NCBI GenBank assembly: GCA_949949035.1
Contig: CATLHJ010000009.1
Span: 1-37,495 of the forward strand
Reading direction: 5' to 3'
DNA from: an uncultured Clostridia bacterium
GTDB lineage: Bacteria > Bacillota > Clostridia > Christensenellales > UBA1242
DNA length: 37,495 nt
The position numbers and the translations under genes were made by a program. A model generated the notes under the pieces. It searched no databases. It had not been told where the DNA came from and saw only the letters and a list, made by a program, of their open reading frames with translations. Positions 6,682 through 13,164 of this stretch are shown piece after piece; within the stretch, counting starts at the first letter, position 1, and each line of letters starts with the position of its first letter.

Positions 6682-8191
6682 GTTAAACCCAACAGTATTA
6701 TGCGTCATGGACGGGCTGGGGTACAGTCCGCGAAAAGAAGGTAACGCACCCGTGGCGGCCGGTATGCCCCGCTTGACGGCGGCGTACCAACAGCACCCGT
6801 CGACCCTGATAAAAGCCAGCGGTCACGAGGTCGGTTTGGACAGCGCCAAAGACGCCGGCAACAGCGAAGTTGGCCACAACGCGATGGGTGCGGGGGTGAC
6901 GATTAAGCAGGGTTTGGCGTTATTAAACGATGCGTTCGCGACGGGTAAAATTTTTACGTCACCCACGTGGCAAACCATTAGCACCTACCCCAAACTGAAC
7001 ATTATTATTTTGTTAAGTAACGGACGGGTTCACAGTAATATTGAACACCTGTTTAAGGTACTTGATCAATGTCAAAAGCAAGGCTTGCCGACCAGTGTGT
7101 TCGCCATTACCGACGGCCGTGACGTTAGTCCGCGTTCGGCGGCGGAGTTCATCGCCCAAGTGCCGAACATCGCGGTAATCGGCGGGCGTGGGCAGTTTTT
7201 CATGGACCGTTATCAAGCCCAAACCGAAATGTTAACCAAAGCCTTTGACGTGTGCGTGGCGGGCAAGGCACCGGTGGTTAAGGACTGGCGCGCGCAAATT
7301 AACGACTTCTACCAAAAGAACCCGACATTAAGTGACGAACAACTTCCGCCGTTCATTGTTAATCCGGACGGGCTAATTAAAAATGGGGAAGCGGTGTTAC
7401 TGCTGAATTACCGTGGTGACCGTGCCGTAGAAACTGCCCGCCTGTTTGACCGTGGGGACTATTTAACACCGGCCCAATACGCGCAAATTAAGGACTGCTA
7501 CTTCGCCGGTATTTTGCAATACGACGCAGAATTGGGTTTGCCGAAAAACTATTTGTGCGAACCACCCGTGATCAATAACACTTTGACGGGGTGGTTGTGT
7601 CAACACGGGGTACGCCAATACACGGTGACCGAAACGGTCAAGTTTGGCCACATGACCTACTTCTTTAACGGGAACAAGTCGGCACCGCTTGACCCGCAGT
7701 GGGAAACGTGGCGGGAAATCCCCAGTGACAAATTAAATAACCTGTACGATAAAGCCCCGAAAATGCAAGCCGAACCAATTACCGACGCGTTAATTGAACA
7801 GATTAAAAGCGGTCAGTTCGACTTCCTGAAATGCAATCTGCCGAACCCCGACATGGTCGGGCATACCGGGAACTTTGACGCGGTAGTCACCGCCTGTCGT
7901 ACGGTCGACGACTGCGTCGGGCGTTTGTACGACGTATGCCGAGAACAAGGCGTTAACTTAATTATTACCGCCGACCACGGTAACGCGGAAGAGATGTTAG
8001 ACGAGAAAGGCAAAGTTAAAACCGCGCACACCAATAATTTGGTACCGTGTGTAATTTGCCCGTTCGCTTCGCCCGACGTCAAGTTACGCGACGGTGAATT
8101 CGGGTTAACCAATCTGGCGGCCACCGTTTGCGACCTGCTGGGCCTGCCCGCCGACCCGCACTTCAACCAAAGTATGGTGGTTAAAAAATAA
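6665..8191 (+). CDS. gpmI: 2,3-bisphosphoglycerate-independent phosphoglycerate mutase
   Basis: This enzyme interconverts 3- and 2-phosphoglycerate in glycolysis using two metal ions and a phosphoserine intermediate. At 508 residues it is family length, and its sites look intact: CVMDGLGYSP (metal Asp), GNSEVGH (nucleophile Ser), GRVHSNIEHL, ITDGRDVSPRSA, the Arg residues of GGRGQFFMDR, LNYRGDRAVETAR, TETVKFGHMTYFFNG (Lys), NPDMVGHTGNFD, TADHGNAEEM and AHTNNLVP. The start overlaps the end of tpiA by 17 bases, consistent with translational coupling. Its intact active site contrasts with the altered TpiA next to it. Confidence 0.96.
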   Translation: MTKSNKLNPTVLCVMDGLGYSPRKEGNAPVAAGMPRLTAAYQQHPSTLIKASGHEVGLDSAKDAGNSEVGHNAMGAGVTIKQGLALLNDAFATGKIFTSPTWQTISTYPKLNIIILLSNGRVHSNIEHLFKVLDQCQKQGLPTSVFAITDGRDVSPRSAAEFIAQVPNIAVIGGRGQFFMDRYQAQTEMLTKAFDVCVAGKAPVVKDWRAQINDFYQKNPTLSDEQLPPFIVNPDGLIKNGEAVLLLNYRGDRAVETARLFDRGDYLTPAQYAQIKDCYFAGILQYDAELGLPKNYLCEPPVINNTLTGWLCQHGVRQYTVTETVKFGHMTYFFNGNKSAPLDPQWETWREIPSDKLNNLYDKAPKMQAEPITDALIEQIKSGQFDFLKCNLPNPDMVGHTGNFDAVVTACRTVDDCVGRLYDVCREQGVNLIITADHGNAEEMLDEKGKVKTAHTNNLVPCVICPFASPDVKLRDGEFGLTNLAATVCDLLGLPADPHFNQSMVVKK

Positions 8192-8195
8192 TTGG

Positions 8196-8456
8196 TTATT
8201 TTACCGCTGAAAATTGTTCCGCTGCACTGGGAATAGTTTGGAACTCAAAGCGGTAGGCTTGCTTGACGTGCGGATATTTAACATGGTCGACGGGGCTAGT
8301 GAACATGGCATACGGACGAACGTAGCGTTGGCAGTCGCCGTACAAAGCACGGTAGAGTACCAACTTTTCACGGGTCTCCGAATGGGTGACCACGTCTTCC
8401 ACTAAATATAAGTTACCTTTGAAGTGGCGGTAAATACCACCAATGACTAATTCCAT
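8196..8456 (-). CDS. DUF1653-family protein
   Basis: The 86-residue protein has the DUF1653 signature from its first residues: GGIYRHFKGNLYLVEDVVTH, SETREKLVLYRALYGDCQ, then YVRPYAMFTSPV and a C-terminal YRFEFQTIP. The function of this small beta-rich family is unknown. Its ATG follows a -10 box (TATCAT) by six bases, so it is probably read from a leaderless mRNA. It converges on the gpmI gene with only four bases between stop codons and no visible terminator. Confidence 0.88.
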   Translation of the reverse strand: MELVIGGIYRHFKGNLYLVEDVVTHSETREKLVLYRALYGDCQRYVRPYAMFTSPVDHVKYPHVKQAYRFEFQTIPSAAEQFSAVK

Positions 8457-8462
8457 AAAGTT

Positions 8463-8504
8463 ATGATAACACGACTTACAATTTGTCCCAAGTAAATACT
8501 TGGG
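8463..8504 (-). promoter_or_regulatory. DUF1653 promoter with a perfect palindrome over the -35
   Basis: On the minus strand TTGGGA (8491-8486) and TATCAT (8468-8463) are spaced 17 bp apart. The perfect inverted repeat CCCAAGTA-AA-TACTTGGG (8487-8504) overlaps the -35, suggesting an operator. No other function for the short region up to the next gene is evident. Confidence 0.55.
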
Positions 8505-8570
8505 TTATGACGTGACCACTTTGACTGCCCCCCCAAATGGTTGTGTGACAACAACCAAAAACGTTAAGCG

Positions 8571-9200
8571 TTAATCGCGGACGTGATCTTGAACGTAAGC
8601 ATTATTTTCGTCGGCGTACGGGTTGGTGATTTGGTAAGTGCCGTGTAAGTAGTAAGTATTGGCGTAAGTGGCAGTCAAGCGACGGCAATGAAATTGTTGG
8701 GGCACACCAGGACAGTGAAAGCGGTCGGTAAAATCGCTGAATCCCCATTTGCTCGACCAATTTTGTGGCGTATCTTCCAACAGGTAATGAAAGTCATGGG
8801 GCGAAAAATACAAAGCGATTTTCCAAGACTTGAAGTCGGTAATCGGTAGCACGGGGTCGCAGGCGGCAACTTCTAAACCGACTGCGGCAATAAAGTCCAA
8901 CATTTTTTGCGCCCAAACCTGATTATTATCCCACGGTGAACGGGGAAAGTGTCCGTATTGCCCATAGGGCATAAAGTTATAATCATTAAATTGTTCGTTA
9001 CGCAAATTGAAAATGTGCCCCAGACAGTTAACTTGTTGGTATGCGGGCAGGCCGTTGTCTAACTTGACGCGGTAGGACTGCCGTCCGCGCGCGGGGCGGT
9101 AACCATCGCGGAATACCTGTTGCAACTTGCGTAGCAAAGGTTCGTGCTCCCTTTGGTTTTCGTGACCCGTGTACCTTAAGCGATAATCCAAATGACTCAT
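8571..9200 (-). CDS. Protein of unknown function
   Basis: The 209-residue product is not one I recognise. It has no signal peptide or membrane helix and is rich in aromatic residues, His and Asn, especially in the segments FNDYNFMPYGQYGHF, ALYFSPHDFHYLLED, WSSKWGFSDFTDRFHCPG and TYYLHGTYQITNPYADE. An NCLGHIFNL segment (Cys at about residue 49) and later His residues could form a cysteine-hydrolase-like site, but this is speculation. The open frame extends to 9230. I chose ATG 9200 because it lies six bases after an extended -10 (TGCTACAAT on the minus strand), like its neighbours. It is a single-gene unit. Confidence 0.7.
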   Translation of the reverse strand: MSHLDYRLRYTGHENQREHEPLLRKLQQVFRDGYRPARGRQSYRVKLDNGLPAYQQVNCLGHIFNLRNEQFNDYNFMPYGQYGHFPRSPWDNNQVWAQKMLDFIAAVGLEVAACDPVLPITDFKSWKIALYFSPHDFHYLLEDTPQNWSSKWGFSDFTDRFHCPGVPQQFHCRRLTATYANTYYLHGTYQITNPYADENNAYVQDHVRD

Positions 9201-9206
9201 TGCGCT

Positions 9207-9215
9207 ATTGTAGCA
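9207..9215 (-). promoter_or_regulatory. Extended -10 promoter of the unknown gene
   Basis: On the minus strand TGCTACAAT is an extended -10 six bases before the ATG at 9200. No good -35 is visible at 17 bp. This predicts a leaderless transcript. Confidence 0.5.
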
Positions 9216-9369
9216 CAGACGTTTCGCCAAAGTAAATAGCGGTGGCTAAGGTTGTCCGACCATTTTGCGCTCCGCATAGCCTAGGTAAGCAGGGGACTAA
9301 ATCATAAAAAAGTACTTGACACGGGTGGAAGGGAAAGGAGTCCACTATGCTGGTGCTGAAGGAGGTTTT

Positions 9370-10077
9370 ATGAAAAAAAGAATTTATAGTTCCGTACTGG
9401 CGGTGGCTTTAATTTTAATCAGTGTTGTTTGTTTAACCGCTTGTGGGGGTGACCAAGGCGTTAACTTGCACGGCAAAGTTTATACGCTGGGGGAGGAAGT
9501 AACTTGGTCTGCTTATAGCGGATCAGGCGATGATAAGCAAATTATTGCCGACCCCGTCGCTTATTTGACCGAGCACTGGGAGTCTGTAAAACAACAAGAA
9601 TCTTTAGCCGAAAATATGACTCCAGCGCAATTTTATGCTCAAAAACAAGCCGCAATTTTAACTGATAAAAATAACATTTTATTAAAAGGTGGCGTAATAA
9701 AAATAGGTGCACCAAACAAAAAAAGTGAAAGTGTTTGGGAAAGTTCATTGGAACTTTTTGCAAAAAACGGCACAAAAATTACGGAAACCACAATCCAGTC
9801 TGATACTTTTAACAAAGATAGATACCGAGCATCTTTCATCTCGGCCGACTATGTAGGCTCAGAATTTAAACTGGTCAATTATAACAGTAAAGATGGCAGT
9901 ATCAATGATATACTTGTGCGAATTCGTTTTACTAAGCCGGTTGTTGGATCGGAAAATGGCGAAGAAGTTGAACGTTATAGCTATGACAACAGAGTAGGTG
10001 GTACTATCCGCGTAGGCGAAGATATGTTTTTTTATATTGAAGTAAGCGTTAGTCTTAAAACCGTCGGCGCAATTTAA
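9370..10077 (+). CDS. Lipoprotein of unknown function
   Basis: The 235-residue product has a typical lipoprotein signal: basic MKKR, a hydrophobic core, then the lipobox LTAC with Cys25 followed by GGDQG. The mature part is polar and beta-rich and contains WESSLELFAKNGTKITETT and VRIRFTKPVVGSENGEEVERYSY. I do not recognise the family. The frame is open from 9316, but a strong AAGGAGG sits seven bases before ATG 9370, which also starts the signal peptide correctly. The first part of the gene has ordinary base composition. From about 9600 it becomes AT-rich and merges into the AT-rich stretch that runs to the tRNA-Ser gene. Confidence 0.8.
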   Translation: MKKRIYSSVLAVALILISVVCLTACGGDQGVNLHGKVYTLGEEVTWSAYSGSGDDKQIIADPVAYLTEHWESVKQQESLAENMTPAQFYAQKQAAILTDKNNILLKGGVIKIGAPNKKSESVWESSLELFAKNGTKITETTIQSDTFNKDRYRASFISADYVGSEFKLVNYNSKDGSINDILVRIRFTKPVVGSENGEEVERYSYDNRVGGTIRVGEDMFFYIEVSVSLKTVGAI

Positions 10078-10104
10078 TAGTGTTTTTCTCAACCGTCTTA
10101 TTCG

Positions 10105-10126
10105 CACAAATGTTCATCTAGTCAAC
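10105..10126. repeat. Direct repeat, copy 1, at the end of the SGNH gene
   Basis: AAATGTTCATCTAGTCAAC (from 10108) matches a copy at 10870 with one mismatch. The stop codon of the SGNH hydrolase gene lies inside this copy. With the second copy it brackets the SGNH gene at a distance of 762 bp. Confidence 0.6.
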
Positions 10127-10766
10127 GCGTTAAAATAAAGGGTGTGACTTGTTGTTTGTTCAGATCATTTATTTTCTCTAAAACTTTTAGCCCCAGTTGC
10201 TTATGTTCAAGTCTTGTTAAGTGTTCACCATCTTCACCAACTTCTAAATCTAATCCTGACACAAACGAATAATTTTTTTGTCGAGCAAGTGCTGCATAAT
10301 AACTATTTAATTCGATGCTTTTATTTTCAGCACCACGATAATACTTATAAGTTATTTTATTGTTTTCAATAATTCTTGCTGGGCTTATGATCAATATCTC
10401 TGCGGTTGTTGCATTTTTAATGGTGGTTAATAACCGATCAAGGTTGTTAGTTATATCCCTAGCAGAATCGTTGTATTCACTTTTACAATCATTTGTTCCC
10501 AACTGTACAATGATTAAAGCTAAATCTTGATATTCTTTCAGTTCGGCCCCAATGGAAATGGAGGCATTTCTCTTTGCCAACCATCTATTTTCGTGTGCAA
10601 TACATCTGCCGCATAAGCCATTGACTGTTAACTTATTTTCTTGTTTTAAGGGGAACCACCAACAATCTTTTTCCTCATATTGCCTTGGCACTGCGTTTTG
10701 GGAGTAACCTTCTAGATTGGGAATGTATCCCCAAGTATTTGAATCGCCATAACAAAGTATATTCAT
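10122..10766 (-). CDS. SGNH/GDSL-type hydrolase
   Basis: The 214-residue protein shows the blocks of the SGNH esterase superfamily in order: LCYGDSNTWG (block I with nucleophile Ser9), VNGLCGR (block II Gly), QLGTNDCKSEYND (block III Asn) and GEDGEHLTRLEH (block V Asp and His). It is probably an acyl or acetyl esterase acting on a carbohydrate or lipid, with unknown substrate. There is no signal peptide, so it should be cytoplasmic. AAAAAGGA precedes the ATG. Base composition is much more AT-rich than in the main chromosome genes here, and codons such as AGA and ATA are common, which suggests transfer. It is bracketed by the ~20-bp direct repeats. Confidence 0.85.
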   Translation of the reverse strand: MNILCYGDSNTWGYIPNLEGYSQNAVPRQYEEKDCWWFPLKQENKLTVNGLCGRCIAHENRWLAKRNASISIGAELKEYQDLALIIVQLGTNDCKSEYNDSARDITNNLDRLLTTIKNATTAEILIISPARIIENNKITYKYYRGAENKSIELNSYYAALARQKNYSFVSGLDLEVGEDGEHLTRLEHKQLGLKVLEKINDLNKQQVTPFILTR

Positions 10767-10866
10767 AGCATTATTCCTTTTTTAGTTTAAACTATTAAAG
10801 CAAATTCCCAAACATTTAAATCTCCGCCAAAAGAGATCAATTGGAAACTAATGCTGGCTTTACTTA

Positions 10867-10888
10867 CATAAATGTTCATATAGTCAAC
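10867..10888. repeat. Direct repeat, copy 2, after the ASCH-like gene
   Basis: AAATGTTCATATAGTCAAC (10870-10888) lies directly downstream of the stop codon of the ASCH-like gene (minus strand) and matches the copy at the end of the SGNH gene with one mismatch. Each of the two minus-strand genes is therefore followed by the same element. Confidence 0.6.
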
Positions 10889-10892
10889 ACTG

Positions 10893-11276
10893 TTATTTTA
10901 GAACAATCCATCCAGATCCATGACTTTTGGGTGGTTCAATTGGTTTAATTTGAGTTACGTCTTTTAACCAAATTAAAGTACAATACTTTTTATTTAAATA
11001 AGATTCCCAATTTTCAAAATAATCTGTGCAAATTTCTTTTCCGTATTTCTCTCGTATTTGATTCACTACTACTGGGGTTAGTATAAAGAATCTGACATCA
11101 GCTACTTGTGCTTTTGCTCTAACTTTATCACTCGTTTTTTTAATAAATATTGTATCCCCGACTTTTACTTTGTTATAAGGTGCAATTTTGTGCATAGACC
11201 ATCTACTTTCAATGGTCTTTTCCCCACTTAAAACAAAATCATAAAATGGCTGTCTAAAAATTGCAATATGTTTTAT
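10893..11276 (-). CDS. ASCH/EVE-like (PUA-fold) domain protein with ATA start
   Basis: The family start is clear from the translation: KHIAIFRQPFYDFVLSGEKT, IESRWSMHKIAPYNKVKVGD, TIFIKKT, AKAQVADV, then KKYCTLIWLKDVTQI. This is the organisation of ASCH/EVE-type PUA-like domains, which are thought to bind modified nucleobases or RNA. The first ATG (11195) lies inside the domain and would cut off the conserved SGEKTIESR core. Upstream, after the in-frame stop, the only plausible start that gives the normal family N-terminus is ATA at 11276, six bases after CATAAT. That gives 127 residues. The gene is AT-rich and lies downstream of the tRNA-Ser terminator. Confidence 0.7.
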   Translation of the reverse strand: MKHIAIFRQPFYDFVLSGEKTIESRWSMHKIAPYNKVKVGDTIFIKKTSDKVRAKAQVADVRFFILTPVVVNQIREKYGKEICTDYFENWESYLNKKYCTLIWLKDVTQIKPIEPPKSHGSGWIVLK

Positions 11277-11313
11277 GTTTTTATTATGGTATATTTTTTA
11301 GTTTAAAACAAAT

Positions 11314-11347
11314 AAAAAATCACTTTTATCTCAAAGAGACAAAAGTG
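11314..11347 (-). terminator. Intrinsic terminator of the tRNA-Ser gene
   Basis: On the minus strand CACTTTTGTCTC pairs with GAGATAAAAGTG around a TTT loop (one G-U pair) and is followed by six T. It lies ten bases beyond the tRNA 3' end. Confidence 0.9.
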
Positions 11348-11357
11348 AAAGTAAACA

Positions 11358-11447
11358 TGGCGGAGAGACAGGGATTTGAACCCTGGCCGCCTGTTACAGC
11401 GCTACTCCCTTAGCAGGGGAGCCCCTTAACCACTTGGGTACCTCTCC
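11358..11447 (-). tRNA. tRNA-Ser(GCU)
   Basis: The minus strand reads GGAGAGG at the acceptor 5' side and CCTCTCC-compatible CTCTCCG with an encoded CCA at the 3' side. The anticodon stem-loop CTCCC-CTGCTAA-GGGAG gives anticodon GCU, which reads AGC/AGU serine codons. A long variable arm (GTAGCGCTGTAACAGGC) and the TTCAAAT T-loop confirm a class II serine tRNA. The AT-rich stretch begins directly at its 3' side, a favoured place for integration of mobile DNA. Confidence 0.96.
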
Positions 11448-11508
11448 AAAAGATATTTTATTCTAGTCGTTAATTACGCCCTTGTCAAGTTATGTTAATG
11501 GGCAAAAC

Positions 11509-12087
11509 TTAAAATTCGCCAAGTAGAAACAAGTAGCCGAACGGACCCGCGACGGCGGACACGGCCAAATAGGCTTCGCCCCGACGTTGGTCGGTGGGGA
11601 GGTGTTGGCGCATGGTGACGCCGCCTAAAAGGTCGGCGGTAATTTCCCACGGGCGGTCGTAATACGAGCGGTGGCTGGTTTCCCAATACGATGGTGCGCC
11701 AATCATCAGCAAGTAGGTTAGGGGGCCCAAGATAATTAACTGGCGGGTGTGCCCGTATTCGTGGCGTAAGGCGGTTTCGTCACTGTCGGGGTCCAACAAT
11801 ACCGCCCCGAACGATCCCGAGCGGGGCATACTGACTTTGTAAATCGCGACGCCACGGTAAAAGGTGATACTGTGAGCGGACAGGGCTTTGGTTACGTCAA
11901 TATTAAACGGGTTATAATTGATGGCGGTTAGGTCGGCACGCAGTTGGTGGTTGAACAGGCTGCCGACGGTGACGCCCAAGTAACTGCCAACACTAACTAC
12001 CGTTTGGGTCAGCATCCCGCCGATTGGACCGTGCACTAACAACAGTACTACCGCCAACCACAGCGCCCAGCGTTTAGGCTTGTTCAT
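11509..12087 (-). CDS. HExxH-motif membrane metallopeptidase-like protein
   Basis: The 192-residue product has an N-terminal membrane helix (about 8-25) and a second hydrophobic region. Its clearest feature is LRHEYGHTRQLIILGPLTYL, which contains the zinc-binding HExxH motif, followed after a gap by YYDRPWEITADLLGG, whose Glu/Asp could supply the third ligand. This pattern (HEYGH, LGP, YL, then a distal acidic segment) recurs in small membrane proteins of uncertain function. No substrate can be named. The frame is open to 12123. ATG 12087 is preferred because it is six bases after a perfect TATAAT with TTGTCA upstream. Its promoter is back to back with the tracrRNA promoter. Confidence 0.7.
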   Translation of the reverse strand: MNKPKRWALWLAVVLLLVHGPIGGMLTQTVVSVGSYLGVTVGSLFNHQLRADLTAINYNPFNIDVTKALSAHSITFYRGVAIYKVSMPRSGSFGAVLLDPDSDETALRHEYGHTRQLIILGPLTYLLMIGAPSYWETSHRSYYDRPWEITADLLGGVTMRQHLPTDQRRGEAYLAVSAVAGPFGYLFLLGEF

Positions 12088-12093
12088 GGTTTT

Positions 12094-12123
12094 ATTATAA
12101 ACGGCTTTACCGGTGCTTGACAA
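12094..12123 (-). promoter_or_regulatory. Promoter of the HExxH gene, sharing its -35 with the tracrRNA promoter
   Basis: On the minus strand TTGTCA (12123-12118) and TATAAT (12099-12094) have an 18-bp spacer. The -35 occupies the same bases as the plus-strand TTGACA of the tracrRNA, so the two promoters cannot easily be occupied together. Confidence 0.7.
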
Positions 12124-12145
12124 ATGATGAAAAGGACGTTATCTT
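12117..12145 (+). promoter_or_regulatory. tracrRNA promoter
   Basis: TTGACA (12117-12122) and TATCTT (12140-12145) have 17-bp spacing. Transcription should begin near 12152, five bases before the anti-repeat. Confidence 0.75.
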
Positions 12146-12151
12146 TAAGCA

Positions 12152-12246
12152 GTAACTTATACCATACCATCAAATAGGTTACTGGAATAATGGTAACTCG
12201 TAGAGTTATCCAGTAAGTGACTACCCGTAAGGGTAGTCTTTTTCTA
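12152..12246 (+). ncRNA. tracrRNA of the type II-C CRISPR system
   Basis: The anti-repeat has two parts. TTATACCATACCATCAAATA (12157-12176) is fully complementary to the 3' part of the crRNA repeat. After a bulge, ACTGGAAT (12181-12188) pairs with its 5' end GTTCTAGT, allowing G-U pairs. A nexus-like hairpin GGTAACTC-GTA-GAGTTATC(C) (12192-12211) follows, and then the terminator hairpin. The RNA of about 95 bases would guide crRNA maturation and bind Cas9. The 5' end is inferred from the promoter. The 3' end lies about 35 bases before the cas9 start codon. Confidence 0.88.
12220..12245 (+). terminator. tracrRNA intrinsic terminator
   Basis: ACTACCC-GTAA-GGGTAGT followed by CTTTTTCT is a compact seven-base-pair GC-containing stem with a tetraloop and T-run. 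It also forms the last hairpin of the tracrRNA. Confidence 0.92.
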
Positions 12247-12266
12247 TGGTGAAAAATGGTGGATTA

Positions 12267-12275
12267 TGGTACAAT
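12267..12275 (+). promoter_or_regulatory. Extended -10 promoter of cas9
   Basis: TGGTACAAT is an extended -10 ending five bases before ATG 12281. No convincing -35 is present. Transcription would begin at or next to the start codon, giving a leaderless cas9-cas1-cas2 mRNA. Confidence 0.55.
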
Positions 12276-12280
12276 GGGTT

Positions 12281-13162
12281 ATGACCAAAGATTACCGTTT
12301 GGGGTTAGATATTGGGGTAGGCAGTGTCGGCTGGGCGGTTTTGGCGAACGATGTTGATGAACAACCTTGCCGGATCGTGGCGTTAGGGGTGCGTACCTTT
12401 GAAACTAACGAAGTGCAAAAAACTGGCGAAAGTACGGCCAAGGCACGACGCGAAGCCCGTGGACTTCGGCGTCGGACGCGCCGTCGTCAATTGCGCAAGG
12501 CACGGTTAGTCAAATTGTTAACTAAAACCTTGGCTATTGATTACGCCCATCTGTACGACGCTAAAACACCAGAAGACGTTTATGCTTTGCGTGCTCGCGG
12601 CTTGGACGAACGGTTAAGTAACGAGCAACTCGCCAAAGTAATTTTGCATTTATCCAAGCGGCGTGGTTTTCAAAGTAGTCGTCAAGGGGCGAAAGCGGGT
12701 AATGATGGTGCCTTGTTAAAGGCGTTGCAAGCCAATACCGATTTTTTGGCGGTGCACGGTTACCGGACAGTTGGGGAAGCGCTATACCGCGATGAACGTT
12801 ATCGTCAAAGCAACTGTGGCCGTGAAATTTATAGCATCCGTAATCATGGCGGTGATTATCGCAACTGTTTTCAACGGCAGGAGTTATTACAGGAATTACA
12901 TCTGTTGTTAACGCAACAACAAAAGTTAGGTAATGCTGCCCTTACTGCTGATTTTATTACCCAAGTTAGCACTTTATTCAGTGAGCAACGTACTTTTGAT
13001 GAAGGGCCCGGCGCCCCCAGTCCGTACCATTGTGACCAATTTCCCGTGGGGAAATGTACTTTTATCCCGACGGAACAACGGGCGCCCAAGGCTAGTTATA
13101 CGTTTGAATTATTTCGGGCGTGGGACAAAATTACTAAATTACGCGTTAACGATCAGCCTTAA
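12281..13162 (+). CDS. cas9: Cas9, N-terminal part (frameshifted gene)
   Basis: Cas9 is the crRNA-tracrRNA-guided DNA nuclease of type II CRISPR. This 293-residue part holds the RuvC-I motif [16 protein letters not shown] with its catalytic Asp, the Arg-rich bridge helix ([18 protein letters not shown]), [14 protein letters not shown] and part of the REC lobe, ending KLRVNDQP. An ATG at 12266 is in frame but overlaps the extended -10, so 12281 is the better start. The frame stops at TAA 13160-13162, exactly where the homologous sequence continues in the -1 frame. One added base near 13159 would restore [10 protein letters not shown]. The break is therefore a single-base indel, either real or a sequence error. 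Confidence 0.9.
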   Translation: MTKDYRLGLDIGVGSVGWAVLANDVDEQPCRIVALGVRTFETNEVQKTGESTAKARREARGLRRRTRRRQLRKARLVKLLTKTLAIDYAHLYDAKTPEDVYALRARGLDERLSNEQLAKVILHLSKRRGFQSSRQGAKAGNDGALLKALQANTDFLAVHGYRTVGEALYRDERYRQSNCGREIYSIRNHGGDYRNCFQRQELLQELHLLLTQQQKLGNAALTADFITQVSTLFSEQRTFDEGPGAPSPYHCDQFPVGKCTFIPTEQRAPKASYTFELFRAWDKITKLRVNDQP

Positions 13163-13164
13163 CC

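Noticed and set aside
9240-9315. Far-side attachment site matching the tRNA-Ser 3' end
   Set aside because: No stretch resembling the tRNA 3' end was found here, so island borders remain undefined.
10105-10888. Integron gene cassettes with attC sites
   Set aside because: The repeat does not match the GTTRRRY/RYYYAAC core, no inverted arms were found, and no integrase is present in the window.
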